From Caballeronia sp. dw_19 (lineage in GTDB: Bacteria > Pseudomonadota > Gammaproteobacteria > Burkholderiales > Burkholderiaceae): a DNA stretch of 64,000 bases. Every line of letters starts with the position of its first letter. Within the stretch, counting starts at the first letter, position 1. The stretch spans positions 1-64,000 of the forward strand of contig NZ_JAAVUQ010000004.1 in NCBI RefSeq assembly GCF_018449515.1, given 5' to 3'. Shown here one piece after another: positions 35,735 through 44,422 of this stretch. The notes below the pieces were generated by a model. The model searched no databases, was not told the origin of the DNA, and saw only the letters and a list, made by a program, of their open reading frames with translations. Made by a program: the position numbers and the translations under genes.

Positions 35735-36520
35735 CTATGAAAACGACACCTCGACTGAGCCGAACGTGCCGAAGTCAACGTTCATCGTGTCGCCGGGCGC
35801 GACTGCCATGGGGGCTACGCACGCGCCCGTGGTGATGAGCTGCCCGGGTTGCAGGCCTTCGCCGATGCTGTTCAGTTCGTTGGCGAGCCACGCCATCGCG
35901 ATGCGCGGGTCGCCCAGCACGTTCGCGCCGCTTCCCTCGCCCGCAAGCGAGCCGTTGCGATACGCCACGACCTTGTGCGACACGAGATCGGTGGCGCGCC
36001 AGCCATCTGCAACCGCGGGACTGACGACAAGCCACAGCGCGCACGCGGCATCGGCGATCAACTGCTGCGCGCCGACTCGCGCAAAGTCCTCATAACGCGA
36101 GTCGGGTACTTCGATGGCGAGGTGAAGCGTATCGACCGCGTCCATCACTTCGTCGATCTCGTACGGCCGGCCGCGCGGCGGCAACGCGAACTTCATGCGA
36201 AAGGCAAATTCCGCTTCAGCGACGTTCATCACATTCGATTTCATCGGCACCGTCAGTTCGCCGGCAATCACATGTTCGGATAAAAGCCGCGCCGCGATGG
36301 GACCCTCCACGCCAATGTGCTCCTGCCCCGCCTTGCTCGTCGCGGCGATCTTCCACCCGGCCACGAGGCGCCCGGACAGGCGCGCGACCTCTCCCTGAAC
36401 CGCGTACGCTTCGGCCCGGGTGGCGGGCCTGACAGCGTCGGGTAACGCGGCGAGCCGCGTGCGGTTGCGGGCATGCTTCAAAAGCGTGCTGGCGGCTTCC
36501 TGCAACTGATGCTGGTTCAC
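35735..36520 (-). CDS. 2-keto-4-pentenoate hydratase-like (FAH superfamily)
   Basis: A 261-residue protein of the MhpD/XylJ hydratase group, which adds water to 2-hydroxypenta-2,4-dienoate-type products of meta-cleavage; 4-oxalocrotonate decarboxylases are close relatives. GWKIAATSKAGQEHIGVEGP, the acidic AEAEFAFRM and EVPDSRY are the expected segments. I chose the GTG ending at 36520 because AAGGAGAG lies 5-6 bases upstream; a TTG further up would overlap livF. It follows livF by 59 bases on the same strand, linking the ABC importer with ring- or diene-acid breakdown. Confidence 0.83.
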   Translation of the reverse strand: MNQHQLQEAASTLLKHARNRTRLAALPDAVRPATRAEAYAVQGEVARLSGRLVAGWKIAATSKAGQEHIGVEGPIAARLLSEHVIAGELTVPMKSNVMNVAEAEFAFRMKFALPPRGRPYEIDEVMDAVDTLHLAIEVPDSRYEDFARVGAQQLIADAACALWLVVSPAVADGWRATDLVSHKVVAYRNGSLAGEGSGANVLGDPRIAMAWLANELNSIGEGLQPGQLITTGACVAPMAVAPGDTMNVDFGTFGSVEVSFS

Positions 36521-36579
36521 GTCCCTCTCCTTGATCGCATTCGCATGCGTGGTTTGATCCCTGGATACTGATCCCTGCT

Positions 36580-37302
36580 TCAATGCATGCCGCCCAGATA
36601 CGCGGCCTGCACCGCCTTGTTGTCACGCAAGGTGACAGCCGGCCCTTCTATGGCAACCTTGCCGTTCTCGAGCACATAACCGTAATCGCTCACCTGTAGC
36701 GCCGCGGCCGCAAACTGCTCTACGACCAGCATCGTCACGCCGTCCTGCTTGAGACGCTCAATGGTCCTGAACACTTCGTCCACGAGCAAGGGCGCGAGCC
36801 CCATCGACGGCTCGTCGAGCAGCACCACTTCAGGATCGAGCATGATGGCGCGCGCCATTGCAAGCATTTGCTGTTCACCACCGGATAGGGTGCCCGCCTG
36901 CTGCGCCGCCCGTTTTCTCAAGATGGGGAACAGATCCATCGCGCGCTCCAGATCGCGTTTGATGTCGCCCTTCCTGCGCTTGCCCACGAACCGCGCGAAC
37001 GCGCCCAGTTCGAGGTTGTCCCTGACCGACAAGGTAGGGAAGACACGGCGGCCTTCGGGACAGTGAGCGAGCCCGAGCCGGGCGACCTTGAAGGATTCGA
37101 AATGCGTGATGTCCTGCCCGTTGAGCGCGACGCTGCCCGCACGCGCGCGCAACATGCCCGAGATCACGCGCATGGTCGTTGTCTTACCCGCGCCATTCGA
37201 ACCGATCAGGCTGACCACGCGCCCCTTGCCTACTTCGAGTGAAATCCCGTGCAGCACTTCTGTGGTGCCGTATCCCGCATGGATGGAATCGATCCTGAGC
37301 AT
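36580..37302 (-). CDS. livF: Branched-chain-type ABC transporter ATPase LivF
   Basis: A 240-residue ATPase of the hydrophobic amino acid (HAAT) importer family. Walker A GSNGAGKT is at 34-41, the signature LSGGE at 139-143 and Walker B VVLLDEP at 159-165. Its upstream neighbour, the LivMG fusion, ends 14 bases before it. Such importers in Burkholderiaceae often carry aromatic or small organic acids rather than amino acids. The surrounding catabolic genes favour that reading here. Confidence 0.92.
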   Translation of the reverse strand: MLRIDSIHAGYGTTEVLHGISLEVGKGRVVSLIGSNGAGKTTTMRVISGMLRARAGSVALNGQDITHFESFKVARLGLAHCPEGRRVFPTLSVRDNLELGAFARFVGKRRKGDIKRDLERAMDLFPILRKRAAQQAGTLSGGEQQMLAMARAIMLDPEVVLLDEPSMGLAPLLVDEVFRTIERLKQDGVTMLVVEQFAAAALQVSDYGYVLENGKVAIEGPAVTLRDNKAVQAAYLGGMH

Positions 37303-37315
37303 GATTGCGTGTCTC

Positions 37316-39304
37316 CTAAGCAGCAGTCGGGCTGGCGATGGCCGCGCCGGGCGGCGTCGCCGGTGCGCCGAGATACGCTTCGATCACGCGGCGGTCGCCG
37401 GATATATCGGCGGGCGCGCCCTCCGCAATCTTCTGGCCAAAATCAAGTACGGAAACGCGGTCGCAAATGGCCATTACCAGGTCCATGTGATGTTCGATCA
37501 GGATCACGGTAATGCCTCGTCCGCGAATCTTTTCAATCATCTGCCGCAGTTCCGGCAAGTCGGCAGGGCGCAGGCCGGCGGCGGGTTCGTCGAGGAGCAG
37601 CAACGACGGCGACGTACCGAGCGCCCGGGCTATCTCGAGCAGGCGCTGCTTGCCGTATGGAAGATTGCGCGCCTGCTCGGCCGCCAGGTCCTGCATGCCG
37701 ACAAAGCCGAGCAACGCTACCGCGCGAGCACGCGCCGCCTGTTCCTCGCGGCGAAAACGCGGCGTGCCGACTATCACGTCGAGCAGATTGGAATGAAATG
37801 TCTGGTGCAGTCCGACCAGCACGTTCTCGAGCGCGCTCATCTCGCCGAACAACTGGACGTTCTGGAAGGTGCGCGCAATGCCTCTACGCGCGATTCTCGA
37901 AGGCGTCAGCCCGTTCGAGCGTTCGCCGTTGAAGTCGATATTGCCGCCGGTCGCCGCGTACACGCCGGTGAGCACGTTCATCATCGTGCTCTTGCCTGAG
38001 CCGTTCGGCCCGATCAGCCCATGCACCGTGCCTCGCATCACCTTGAGAGAGATGTCGTTCAGCGCGCGCAGGCCACCGAACTGCATCACAATGCCTGACA
38101 GGTCGAGCAGGCAATCCGCGGGAGACCCCGAGCGCGGCGCCGCGCTTCCCCACAGCTCTTCCTGCGGCACCTCGCGCGCCACGCCGCTATCCGCCGCCGC
38201 TGCCCGCAGTGGCCTGGCCACAACCCGGCTGTGTGTCAGTACCCTGAAGTAGCCCGCTATACCCTCCGGCAGGTAATACACCACGCCCAGAATCATCAGC
38301 CCGAAGATCGTCAGGCGCTGGCTGACGATATCGCTGACGGTGAAGGCGAAGCAGACAAAAGCGGCGACCGCGACTACCGGCGCGAGAAGCGCGCGCGTGG
38401 TGGCCCGTTTGCTGCGATAGGCGTGAAGTGCGAGCACGGCGACCACGACGGCAATCACCACGGTCAAGCCGCGAAACAGACCGATATCCGACAGCAGGTT
38501 AGGCAGGATCACAATGGTCGACGCACCGATCACCGTGCCCACCCGCGAGCGTTTTCCGCCAAGCGTAACGGCGAGCAGGAACAGCGTGGACAGCTCCATG
38601 GAGAAGGTGTTCGGCGCGATGTATTCCTCGGACAATCCGTACAGTGAACCGGCCAGTCCGGCAAACGCCGCGCTGATCACGAATGCGATCACTTTGTAGC
38701 GGTAGACTGAGACACCCATGCAGTCAGCCGCGACCGGACTGCCGCGCAGCGCGAGAAACGCGCGGCCATAGTGCGAGGACATGATCCGCGACACCACCAG
38801 CATCGCGAGTACGGCAACGGCCAGCACTACGTAGTAGAAGTCCGTGGCGCTCACCAGATGGCCGAAGACGACCGGCTTGCTGATCGCGAGACCTTGCGCG
38901 CCATTGGTCAGGAAGTCCATTTCATTGAGCAGGATCTGGACGATCGTGCCGAACGCCAGCGTCACCATCGCCAGATAGGGACCGGTCAACCGCAGTGCCG
39001 GTACAGCGAGGACGACGCCGGAGAGCGCGGTAATCGCAATGGTGCAGGGAATCGCGATCCAGAAGGACAGGCCCGCCGTGGTGAGCAGGATGCCGGTGGC
39101 GTAAGCGCCGATACCAAAAAGGCCCGCATGCCCGAGCGATACTTCGCCCGTATAGCCCACCACAATATCGAGTCCGAAAACCACCACGCAGTAAATGCCG
39201 ATGATCACGAGCAAGTGCGTGTAATACGGGTTCTGGCTAATCAACGGGAATGCCGCGAGACCAATGAGCACAAGCCATGCTGCAAGCTTCTTCGATTGCC
39301 CCAT
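37316..39304 (-). CDS. Fused LivM permease - LivG ATPase
   Basis: One 662-residue chain joins an inner-membrane permease (about 1-330: GYTGEVSLGHAGLFGIGAYATG, ten or so helices) to an ATPase domain (about 405-650). The ATPase has Walker A GPNGSGKST, Walker B LLLLDEPAAGL and the LivG-type signature NLPYGKQRLLEIARAL in place of LSGGQ. A Leu/Ala-rich helix and a linker of about 70 residues join them. The permease-ATPase fusion is a known arrangement in Burkholderiales. The stop lies 14 bases before livF, and the start follows livH by 2 bases, so the complex is made from one transcript. Confidence 0.92.
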   Translation of the reverse strand: MGQSKKLAAWLVLIGLAAFPLISQNPYYTHLLVIIGIYCVVVFGLDIVVGYTGEVSLGHAGLFGIGAYATGILLTTAGLSFWIAIPCTIAITALSGVVLAVPALRLTGPYLAMVTLAFGTIVQILLNEMDFLTNGAQGLAISKPVVFGHLVSATDFYYVVLAVAVLAMLVVSRIMSSHYGRAFLALRGSPVAADCMGVSVYRYKVIAFVISAAFAGLAGSLYGLSEEYIAPNTFSMELSTLFLLAVTLGGKRSRVGTVIGASTIVILPNLLSDIGLFRGLTVVIAVVVAVLALHAYRSKRATTRALLAPVVAVAAFVCFAFTVSDIVSQRLTIFGLMILGVVYYLPEGIAGYFRVLTHSRVVARPLRAAAADSGVAREVPQEELWGSAAPRSGSPADCLLDLSGIVMQFGGLRALNDISLKVMRGTVHGLIGPNGSGKSTMMNVLTGVYAATGGNIDFNGERSNGLTPSRIARRGIARTFQNVQLFGEMSALENVLVGLHQTFHSNLLDVIVGTPRFRREEQAARARAVALLGFVGMQDLAAEQARNLPYGKQRLLEIARALGTSPSLLLLDEPAAGLRPADLPELRQMIEKIRGRGITVILIEHHMDLVMAICDRVSVLDFGQKIAEGAPADISGDRRVIEAYLGAPATPPGAAIASPTAA

Positions 39305-39306
39305 GT

Positions 39307-40179
39307 TTACACCTTCTTGATTGAAGTTCTGCCGAAGAGGCCGGCGGGCTTGATCGCCAGAACCGCGAGCAGCAACAGCAGGCCGGGCACGTCCTTATAG
39401 CCGCTCGACACGTAGTAGCCTGTGAACGTTTCGGCGACGCCGAGAATCACGCCGCCGGCAATGATTCCCATGCCCGACGTCAGGCCGCCGATGATGGCGA
39501 CCGCAAACGCCTTGAGTCCGAGCGTGGCCCCCATGTCCGCGCCGGCAACCGTCAGCGGGGCGATCAGGATGCCGGCAAAGGCTGCGCTCATGCACGACAG
39601 CGCATACGAGAACGTCACGACCAGGCGCGTATTGATACCCATCAGGCCCGCTGCATCGGCGTCGCTCGCGGTGGCCACCACCGCGCGGCCATAAATGGTC
39701 TTGCGGTTGAACACTTCTACCGCGGCCATCAGGGCGAGCGCGCCGGCGATCACCAGGAGTTCCATCGGCAGGATGCTCGCGCCCCAGATTGTGATGCGGG
39801 TATCCGGCAGCGGCGATGGAAACTTCAGGTCGTCGGTGCCCCAGATGTTCTCGGCCAGGTTTGTCATGATGATGCCCAGCGCGATGGTCGCCATGATCCA
39901 GCCTTCGCTTTTTGCCGTGATAGCCGCGCGTACGCTGACACGCTCGGTGATCACGCCGACAATCGCACCCATCACGAGCACGATCGGGATCATCAGCCAG
40001 TAGTTGCCGACATGCTGCAGGATCGTGAGCCCCATCAACGCGCCGATGGCAAGCGCCTGCCCCTGGGCGAAGTTCATGGTGCCGGACGTAGCGAACGTGA
40101 GCTGGTAACCAAACGCGGTGACCGCGTAGATCATTCCGACGGCACATCCGCTGACAATGATTTGCAGGATGACGTTCAT
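39307..40179 (-). CDS. livH: Branched-chain-type ABC transporter permease LivH
   Basis: A 290-residue inner-membrane permease with about eight helices. FATSGTMNFAQGQALAIGALMG near the N-terminus and GLKAFAVAIIGGLTSGMGIIAGG in the C-terminal half are the LivH signatures. It pairs with the LivM half of the fused protein. The spacing of 2 bases to the next gene indicates translational coupling. It follows the binding-protein gene by 119 bases. Confidence 0.92.
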   Translation of the reverse strand: MNVILQIIVSGCAVGMIYAVTAFGYQLTFATSGTMNFAQGQALAIGALMGLTILQHVGNYWLMIPIVLVMGAIVGVITERVSVRAAITAKSEGWIMATIALGIIMTNLAENIWGTDDLKFPSPLPDTRITIWGASILPMELLVIAGALALMAAVEVFNRKTIYGRAVVATASDADAAGLMGINTRLVVTFSYALSCMSAAFAGILIAPLTVAGADMGATLGLKAFAVAIIGGLTSGMGIIAGGVILGVAETFTGYYVSSGYKDVPGLLLLLAVLAIKPAGLFGRTSIKKV

Positions 40180-40298
40180 GCCTCGTTACCTCGAAAGCTG
40201 CGACTGGGAATGACTGGCGCGGCGGCGTCCGGAGATTCGCCGCGCCGGCAGGACGCATTGCCTGCAACCTGAGTCCTGAAGAGAAGCACCTCTGCGGA

Positions 40299-41486
40299 TC
40301 AGCGCGCGGCCTGTGCCTGGCTGTCGTCTATCTTCACGACCACGCCGTTCTTGATCTGCGCCATGACCGCCACGGACGCATCCCGGATAGCGTCATGATC
40401 GGTCTTCGAAAACGGATGGTCATAGGTCATGATCAGGCCGTCCATCTTCTCGTGCAGATCCTCGAGCGCGTCGCGCACTTTCGGACCGTCGGTCGTACCC
40501 GCCTGCTTCATGGCGGCCGCCATCAGATACGTCACGTCATAGCCCTGGGCCGCCCACACCGCGCCCGGAATGTAGTCCGTGTGATAGGCCTTCTTGTATT
40601 TCTCGACGAACTCCTTGCGGCGCGGCGACGTATTCGCCACGAAAGTCTGCGGGAAGCGCGTACCGTCCGCGTTCGCCCCGGCGAGCTGGATATAGTTAGG
40701 CATGGACAAGGTCCAGCTACCGATAATCGGCGCCTTCCATCCGAGCTTCGCCATCTCGTTCACGATCTGCGCCAGTTCAGGTCCCTCGCCGTAGGTCAGG
40801 ATGGCTTGCGCACCCGCCGATTTCGCGCGCAGCACTTGCGAGGTCATGTCGACGTCACCCTGATTCCACTTCTCGACATCGACCGGTGTGACGCCAAGCT
40901 TTGCGAGCGCTGCCGTCATGTCCTGCCGTCCAAGCTGACCGTAGTTCGACGAATCCGCGAAAATGGCGACCTGCTTGTAGTGGTCCTTCACCACGGCCTC
41001 GTTGGCGATCATTGCGGACTGGATCCGGTCTACCAGCGAAACCCGGAAAATGTAGCTCTTCGGATAGGCCGGGGTCATGAAGACCTTGGTCACCGACGTG
41101 CCGCTCGGGCCGGGCGTCAGCAACGGAATCTGCGCGTCCTGGTAGACCTTCTGGCTCGCGAGGATCACCCCGGTCGAAATGATGCCGACGCCCGCCGCTA
41201 TGTGCTCCTTGTAGACCAGTTCCTGCGCGACCTGCAAGCCGCGCGCATTATTGGCTTCGTCGTCCCGCTCGACCATCTGGAGCGGCCGCCCCAGCACGCC
41301 GCCCGCCGCGTTGATTTCATCGACCGCGAGCTTGATGCCGTTTCGCATTGAAAGGCCCATGGGCGCCGAGCCGCCGGTAAACGGCCCGGATACGCCGATC
41401 TTGATCGGGTCGGCCGCGTGCGCCGCGACGGTCAGGCTCGCTGCGAGAGCAGCGGTAAGCAAACGCAATTTTGTGTTGATCAGCAT
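40299..41486 (-). CDS. livK: ABC transporter periplasmic substrate-binding protein (LivK type)
   Basis: A 395-residue periplasmic binding protein. The signal peptide MLINTKLRLLTAALAASLTV...AHA is followed by ADPIKIGVSGPFTGGSAPMG. The ATG ending at 41486 has CAGGAGAC upstream; a longer frame lacks both a ribosome site and a signal peptide. The type I fold segments GVISTG-like (GVGIISTGVILAS) and AVWAAQGYDVTYLMAAAMKQAG are present. This family binds amino acids, but also benzoate-like and other aromatic acids. It is first gene of the importer operon. Confidence 0.9.
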   Translation of the reverse strand: MLINTKLRLLTAALAASLTVAAHAADPIKIGVSGPFTGGSAPMGLSMRNGIKLAVDEINAAGGVLGRPLQMVERDDEANNARGLQVAQELVYKEHIAAGVGIISTGVILASQKVYQDAQIPLLTPGPSGTSVTKVFMTPAYPKSYIFRVSLVDRIQSAMIANEAVVKDHYKQVAIFADSSNYGQLGRQDMTAALAKLGVTPVDVEKWNQGDVDMTSQVLRAKSAGAQAILTYGEGPELAQIVNEMAKLGWKAPIIGSWTLSMPNYIQLAGANADGTRFPQTFVANTSPRRKEFVEKYKKAYHTDYIPGAVWAAQGYDVTYLMAAAMKQAGTTDGPKVRDALEDLHEKMDGLIMTYDHPFSKTDHDAIRDASVAVMAQIKNGVVVKIDDSQAQAAR

Positions 41487-41783
41487 GATTTTGTCTCCTG
41501 TAACTGCATGGGTTCCAGCGGATGCGTGAGCCATCTTCTCGCCGCATTGCGCCTGATATTGGCGCCGCGGCTGATTCGAGAGCCTCTGTCTATCCCGGTT
41601 GGCGCGCTCTTTACCCCGGCCATGACGACGGGGATGCCGGCGCTTCGCCACGTCCTGTTCGATAGTCCGGCGAGACCCGGGTTTCCACGGCTTGCCAAAC
41701 AAATCGTTATCCTTATTATTAAATCAACTACCTCTATTTCAAGCTGCGTGTATCTCTTCTGAATCTCTTCTGAAATGCGGGCG

Positions 41784-42533
41784 TCAGTGAATGTGAAAGC
41801 CACCGTTGACGTCCAGTACGACACCCGTCACATAACCTGATAGATCGGAAGCAAGGAACAGGCAGACGTTTGCGACATCCTGCGCGGTACCGAGTCTTCC
41901 GAGCGGTGTGCTGGCGGCAACGGCTTGCTTGCCTTCTTCGGTGATCTTTCCCAGCAGCAATTCCGTGTCGATCAACCCCGGGGCTATTGCATTGGCACGA
42001 ATGCCGTCGGGGGCGAGTTCACGCGCCATTGATTTGGCGAGCGTCTGCACCGCGCCCTTCGCCGCCGCGTAGTGCGGGCCCCCCAGCACGCCGCCGCCTC
42101 GCTGCGCGGCAAGCGACCCCATGCACACGATCGCGCCGCTCTTACGCGTGCGGAAATGCGGCACGATCGCGCGCGACATATTGAAGGTGCCCCGCGCACT
42201 TACGTCCATCACGAGGTTGTAGTCGTCCATGGTGCTGTCCATGAGCCGGTTCGCCTGGCTGACGCCGGCGTTGTTCACGAGGATGTCGACTGTCCCGAAC
42301 GTTTCGAGGATGTCCTTCACCACTTGCTCGCAACGCGCCGCGTCGCGCACATCGCATGCAAAGCCCCGATGCTGCTTGCCAACAGCCGTGGCCGCCGCAC
42401 TGGCGGCATCCTCGTTCAGGTCGATCATGGCCACGCGCGCGCCTTGCTCGGAGAACAGCTTCGCCGTGGCAAAGCCGATTCCTTTCATGGAAGCGCAGCC
42501 CGTCACAATGGCCACCTTGTCTTTTAATAGCAT
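41784..42533 (-). CDS. Short-chain dehydrogenase/reductase
   Basis: A 249-residue classical SDR. The cofactor loop reads TGCASMKGIG, two residues longer than the usual TG-xxx-GIG. NNAG and the Tyr-x-x-x-Lys pair (HYAAAKGAV) are intact. It probably oxidises or reduces a secondary alcohol/ketone. It lies downstream of the quinone oxidoreductase (34 bases) on the minus strand, in the long operon that begins at the CoA-transferase at 47202. The substrate is unknown. Confidence 0.87.
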   Translation of the reverse strand: MLLKDKVAIVTGCASMKGIGFATAKLFSEQGARVAMIDLNEDAASAAATAVGKQHRGFACDVRDAARCEQVVKDILETFGTVDILVNNAGVSQANRLMDSTMDDYNLVMDVSARGTFNMSRAIVPHFRTRKSGAIVCMGSLAAQRGGGVLGGPHYAAAKGAVQTLAKSMARELAPDGIRANAIAPGLIDTELLLGKITEEGKQAVAASTPLGRLGTAQDVANVCLFLASDLSGYVTGVVLDVNGGFHIH

Positions 42534-42567
42534 TGCCTGTCTCCGGTAATGAAGAACTGCCTGGGTC

Positions 42568-43554
42568 CTACACCGTCAGCACGACGGAGCCGACCGTCCT
42601 GCCCGCCACAATGTCCGTATGCGCCTTGGCCGCGTCCTTCAACGGATACGCATTGCCGACCTTCACGCGCAGCGTGCCGTCCTGGATCAATCCGAACAAC
42701 GCGGTGGCGCCCTCGCGAAAATCGGCGGCGTCCGCGGTGTACTGGGTCACGGTCGGTCGCGTGATGAAGAGCGAACCCTTGCTGCGCAGATGCATCAGCG
42801 AGACCGGTCCCGGATCGCCGGATGGCCAGCCAAACGACGCGATCAGGCCGAAACGGCTGGCACAATCGAGCGAACCCTCGAAGGTTTCCCGGCCGATGCT
42901 TTCATAAACGACCGCAACGCCCTTGCCGCCGGTCACCTCGCGCACCTTGTCGACGAAACTTTCCTGCGGGATCACCACCGCGTGAGGACAACCGAATTCA
43001 CGCAGCACATCGGCCTTTTCCTGCGAGTTGACCGTACCGATCACCGTCGCGCCGAGATGGGTCAGCCACTGCGTCAGCATCAGGCCAACACCTCCGGCTG
43101 CCGCGTGCACGAGCACCGCATCTCCTCGTTTGATGGTGCGCAGCCGCGTCGACAAGTACCACGCCGTCAGGCCGCGAAACAATGCGCCGGCGGCAAGATC
43201 AGGCGCGAGCGTTTGATCCGGCAGGCGGAAAATACGCTCGCCCGGCACCACGCGTTCTTCGCCATAACTGCCCGCCGTGAAATACATGTAAGCGACCCGA
43301 TCGCCTTGTTTCACATGCTTCACGTTCAAGCCCGTCTCCTCCACAATGCCGACGGCTGCAAAACCCAGGCCGGTCGGCAAGGTGGCAGGCATCTCGCCCG
43401 CACGGATCTGGGTATCGATGTAATCCACGCCGATCGCTTCATGGCGCACGCGCACTTCATCGGCTCCCACTGCCTGCGCCGGTTCCTGAACCCAGCGCAT
43501 GACATCGGGCGCACCGGTTTGCTCGACGACGAATCGTCCGTATGTTCTGCTCAT
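42568..43554 (-). CDS. NADPH:quinone oxidoreductase-type MDR
   Basis: A 328-residue zinc-free medium-chain reductase of the QOR type. YGRFVVEQTGAPDVMRW at the N-terminus and the NADP fold VLVHAAAGGVGLMLTQWLTHLGATVIGTV are clear, and zinc-binding cysteines are absent. It may reduce quinones or an enone intermediate of the surrounding pathway. It sits between two SDR genes, 41 bases after one and 34 before the other. Confidence 0.87.
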   Translation of the reverse strand: MSRTYGRFVVEQTGAPDVMRWVQEPAQAVGADEVRVRHEAIGVDYIDTQIRAGEMPATLPTGLGFAAVGIVEETGLNVKHVKQGDRVAYMYFTAGSYGEERVVPGERIFRLPDQTLAPDLAAGALFRGLTAWYLSTRLRTIKRGDAVLVHAAAGGVGLMLTQWLTHLGATVIGTVNSQEKADVLREFGCPHAVVIPQESFVDKVREVTGGKGVAVVYESIGRETFEGSLDCASRFGLIASFGWPSGDPGPVSLMHLRSKGSLFITRPTVTQYTADAADFREGATALFGLIQDGTLRVKVGNAYPLKDAAKAHTDIVAGRTVGSVVLTV

Positions 43555-43595
43555 TCATGCACTCCAGACGGTATGACTACGGTTTAACGGGTTGC

Positions 43596-44387
43596 TTATT
43601 GAGCGGTCCAGCCGCCATCCACCAGCAGCGACGCGCCCGTGACCATCGCTGCGGCGGGCGATGCGAGATAGACTGCCGCCGCCGCGATATCGCGTACGTC
43701 CGCCATGTGCCCCAGCGGAATTTTCGACACCAGGAACTCACGTTTCTCCGGCGTATCCACGATGCTGCGCACCAACGCCGTATCGACAAAGGTCGGCCCG
43801 ATGCTGTTGACACGAATGCGCTGCGGTGCAAGCTCGATCGCCATGGCTTTGGTCAAGCCTTCCACCGCGTGCTTCGTCATGCAGTAGGCCGTGCGGTTGG
43901 GCGAGCCTATATGTCCCATCTGCGAAGAGATATTGATGACAGCGCCACCCCGAACGCTTCGCCCTTCATCGCGCAACATGCGCCGCACCGCGGCCTGAGC
44001 GACAACGAAGTACGCCTTCACATTCAGGTCGAGGACCACGTCGAGGTGGTCGTCGGTGACATCGACAAACGGCTCCGGAATGTTGGTGCCCGCGTTATTC
44101 ACGAGGATGTCCAGGGCAGGCAGTGCATCGATCACCGCGCGGATCGCGGCGGAGTCGGTGACGTCGCAGACGTGTACATGGGCGCGTCCGCCGCGGCTCG
44201 CGATCTGCGCGGCGACTTCTTCGAGTTGGCCGCGCGTGCGCGCCACCAGTACGACTTCGGCACCGGCATCGGCGAGCGCCTGCGCAATTGCCGCACCAAT
44301 GCCGCGCCCCGCACCGGTCACGAGCGCGACACGCTGGTCGATCCTGAACTGCTGCATGGTCGGGTTTTCGGCTGGTCGAGTTGTCAT
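43596..44387 (-). CDS. Short-chain dehydrogenase, paralogue of the one at 52937
   Basis: A 263-residue SDR with TGAGRGIGAAIAQ, NNAGTNIPEPF and Y-x-x-x-K (YCMTKHAVEGLTKAM). It is strikingly like the SDR at 52937; they share MQQFR, NISSQMGH-G-P-R-AYCMTKHAVEGLTKAMA-ELA, and VDTxEKxxxLVSxIPLGxxxxVxD. The start at the ATG ending at 44387 is weakly supported; another ATG ten codons later matches the paralogue start. It overlaps the aldehyde dehydrogenase gene by no bases (35-base gap). Its role may be alcohol oxidation upstream of the aldehyde dehydrogenase. Confidence 0.86.
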   Translation of the reverse strand: MTTRPAENPTMQQFRIDQRVALVTGAGRGIGAAIAQALADAGAEVVLVARTRGQLEEVAAQIASRGGRAHVHVCDVTDSAAIRAVIDALPALDILVNNAGTNIPEPFVDVTDDHLDVVLDLNVKAYFVVAQAAVRRMLRDEGRSVRGGAVINISSQMGHIGSPNRTAYCMTKHAVEGLTKAMAIELAPQRIRVNSIGPTFVDTALVRSIVDTPEKREFLVSKIPLGHMADVRDIAAAAVYLASPAAAMVTGASLLVDGGWTAQ

Positions 44388-44422
44388 GAAAATCTCTGGC
44401 TGAGTAGAAGAATGATCAGGCT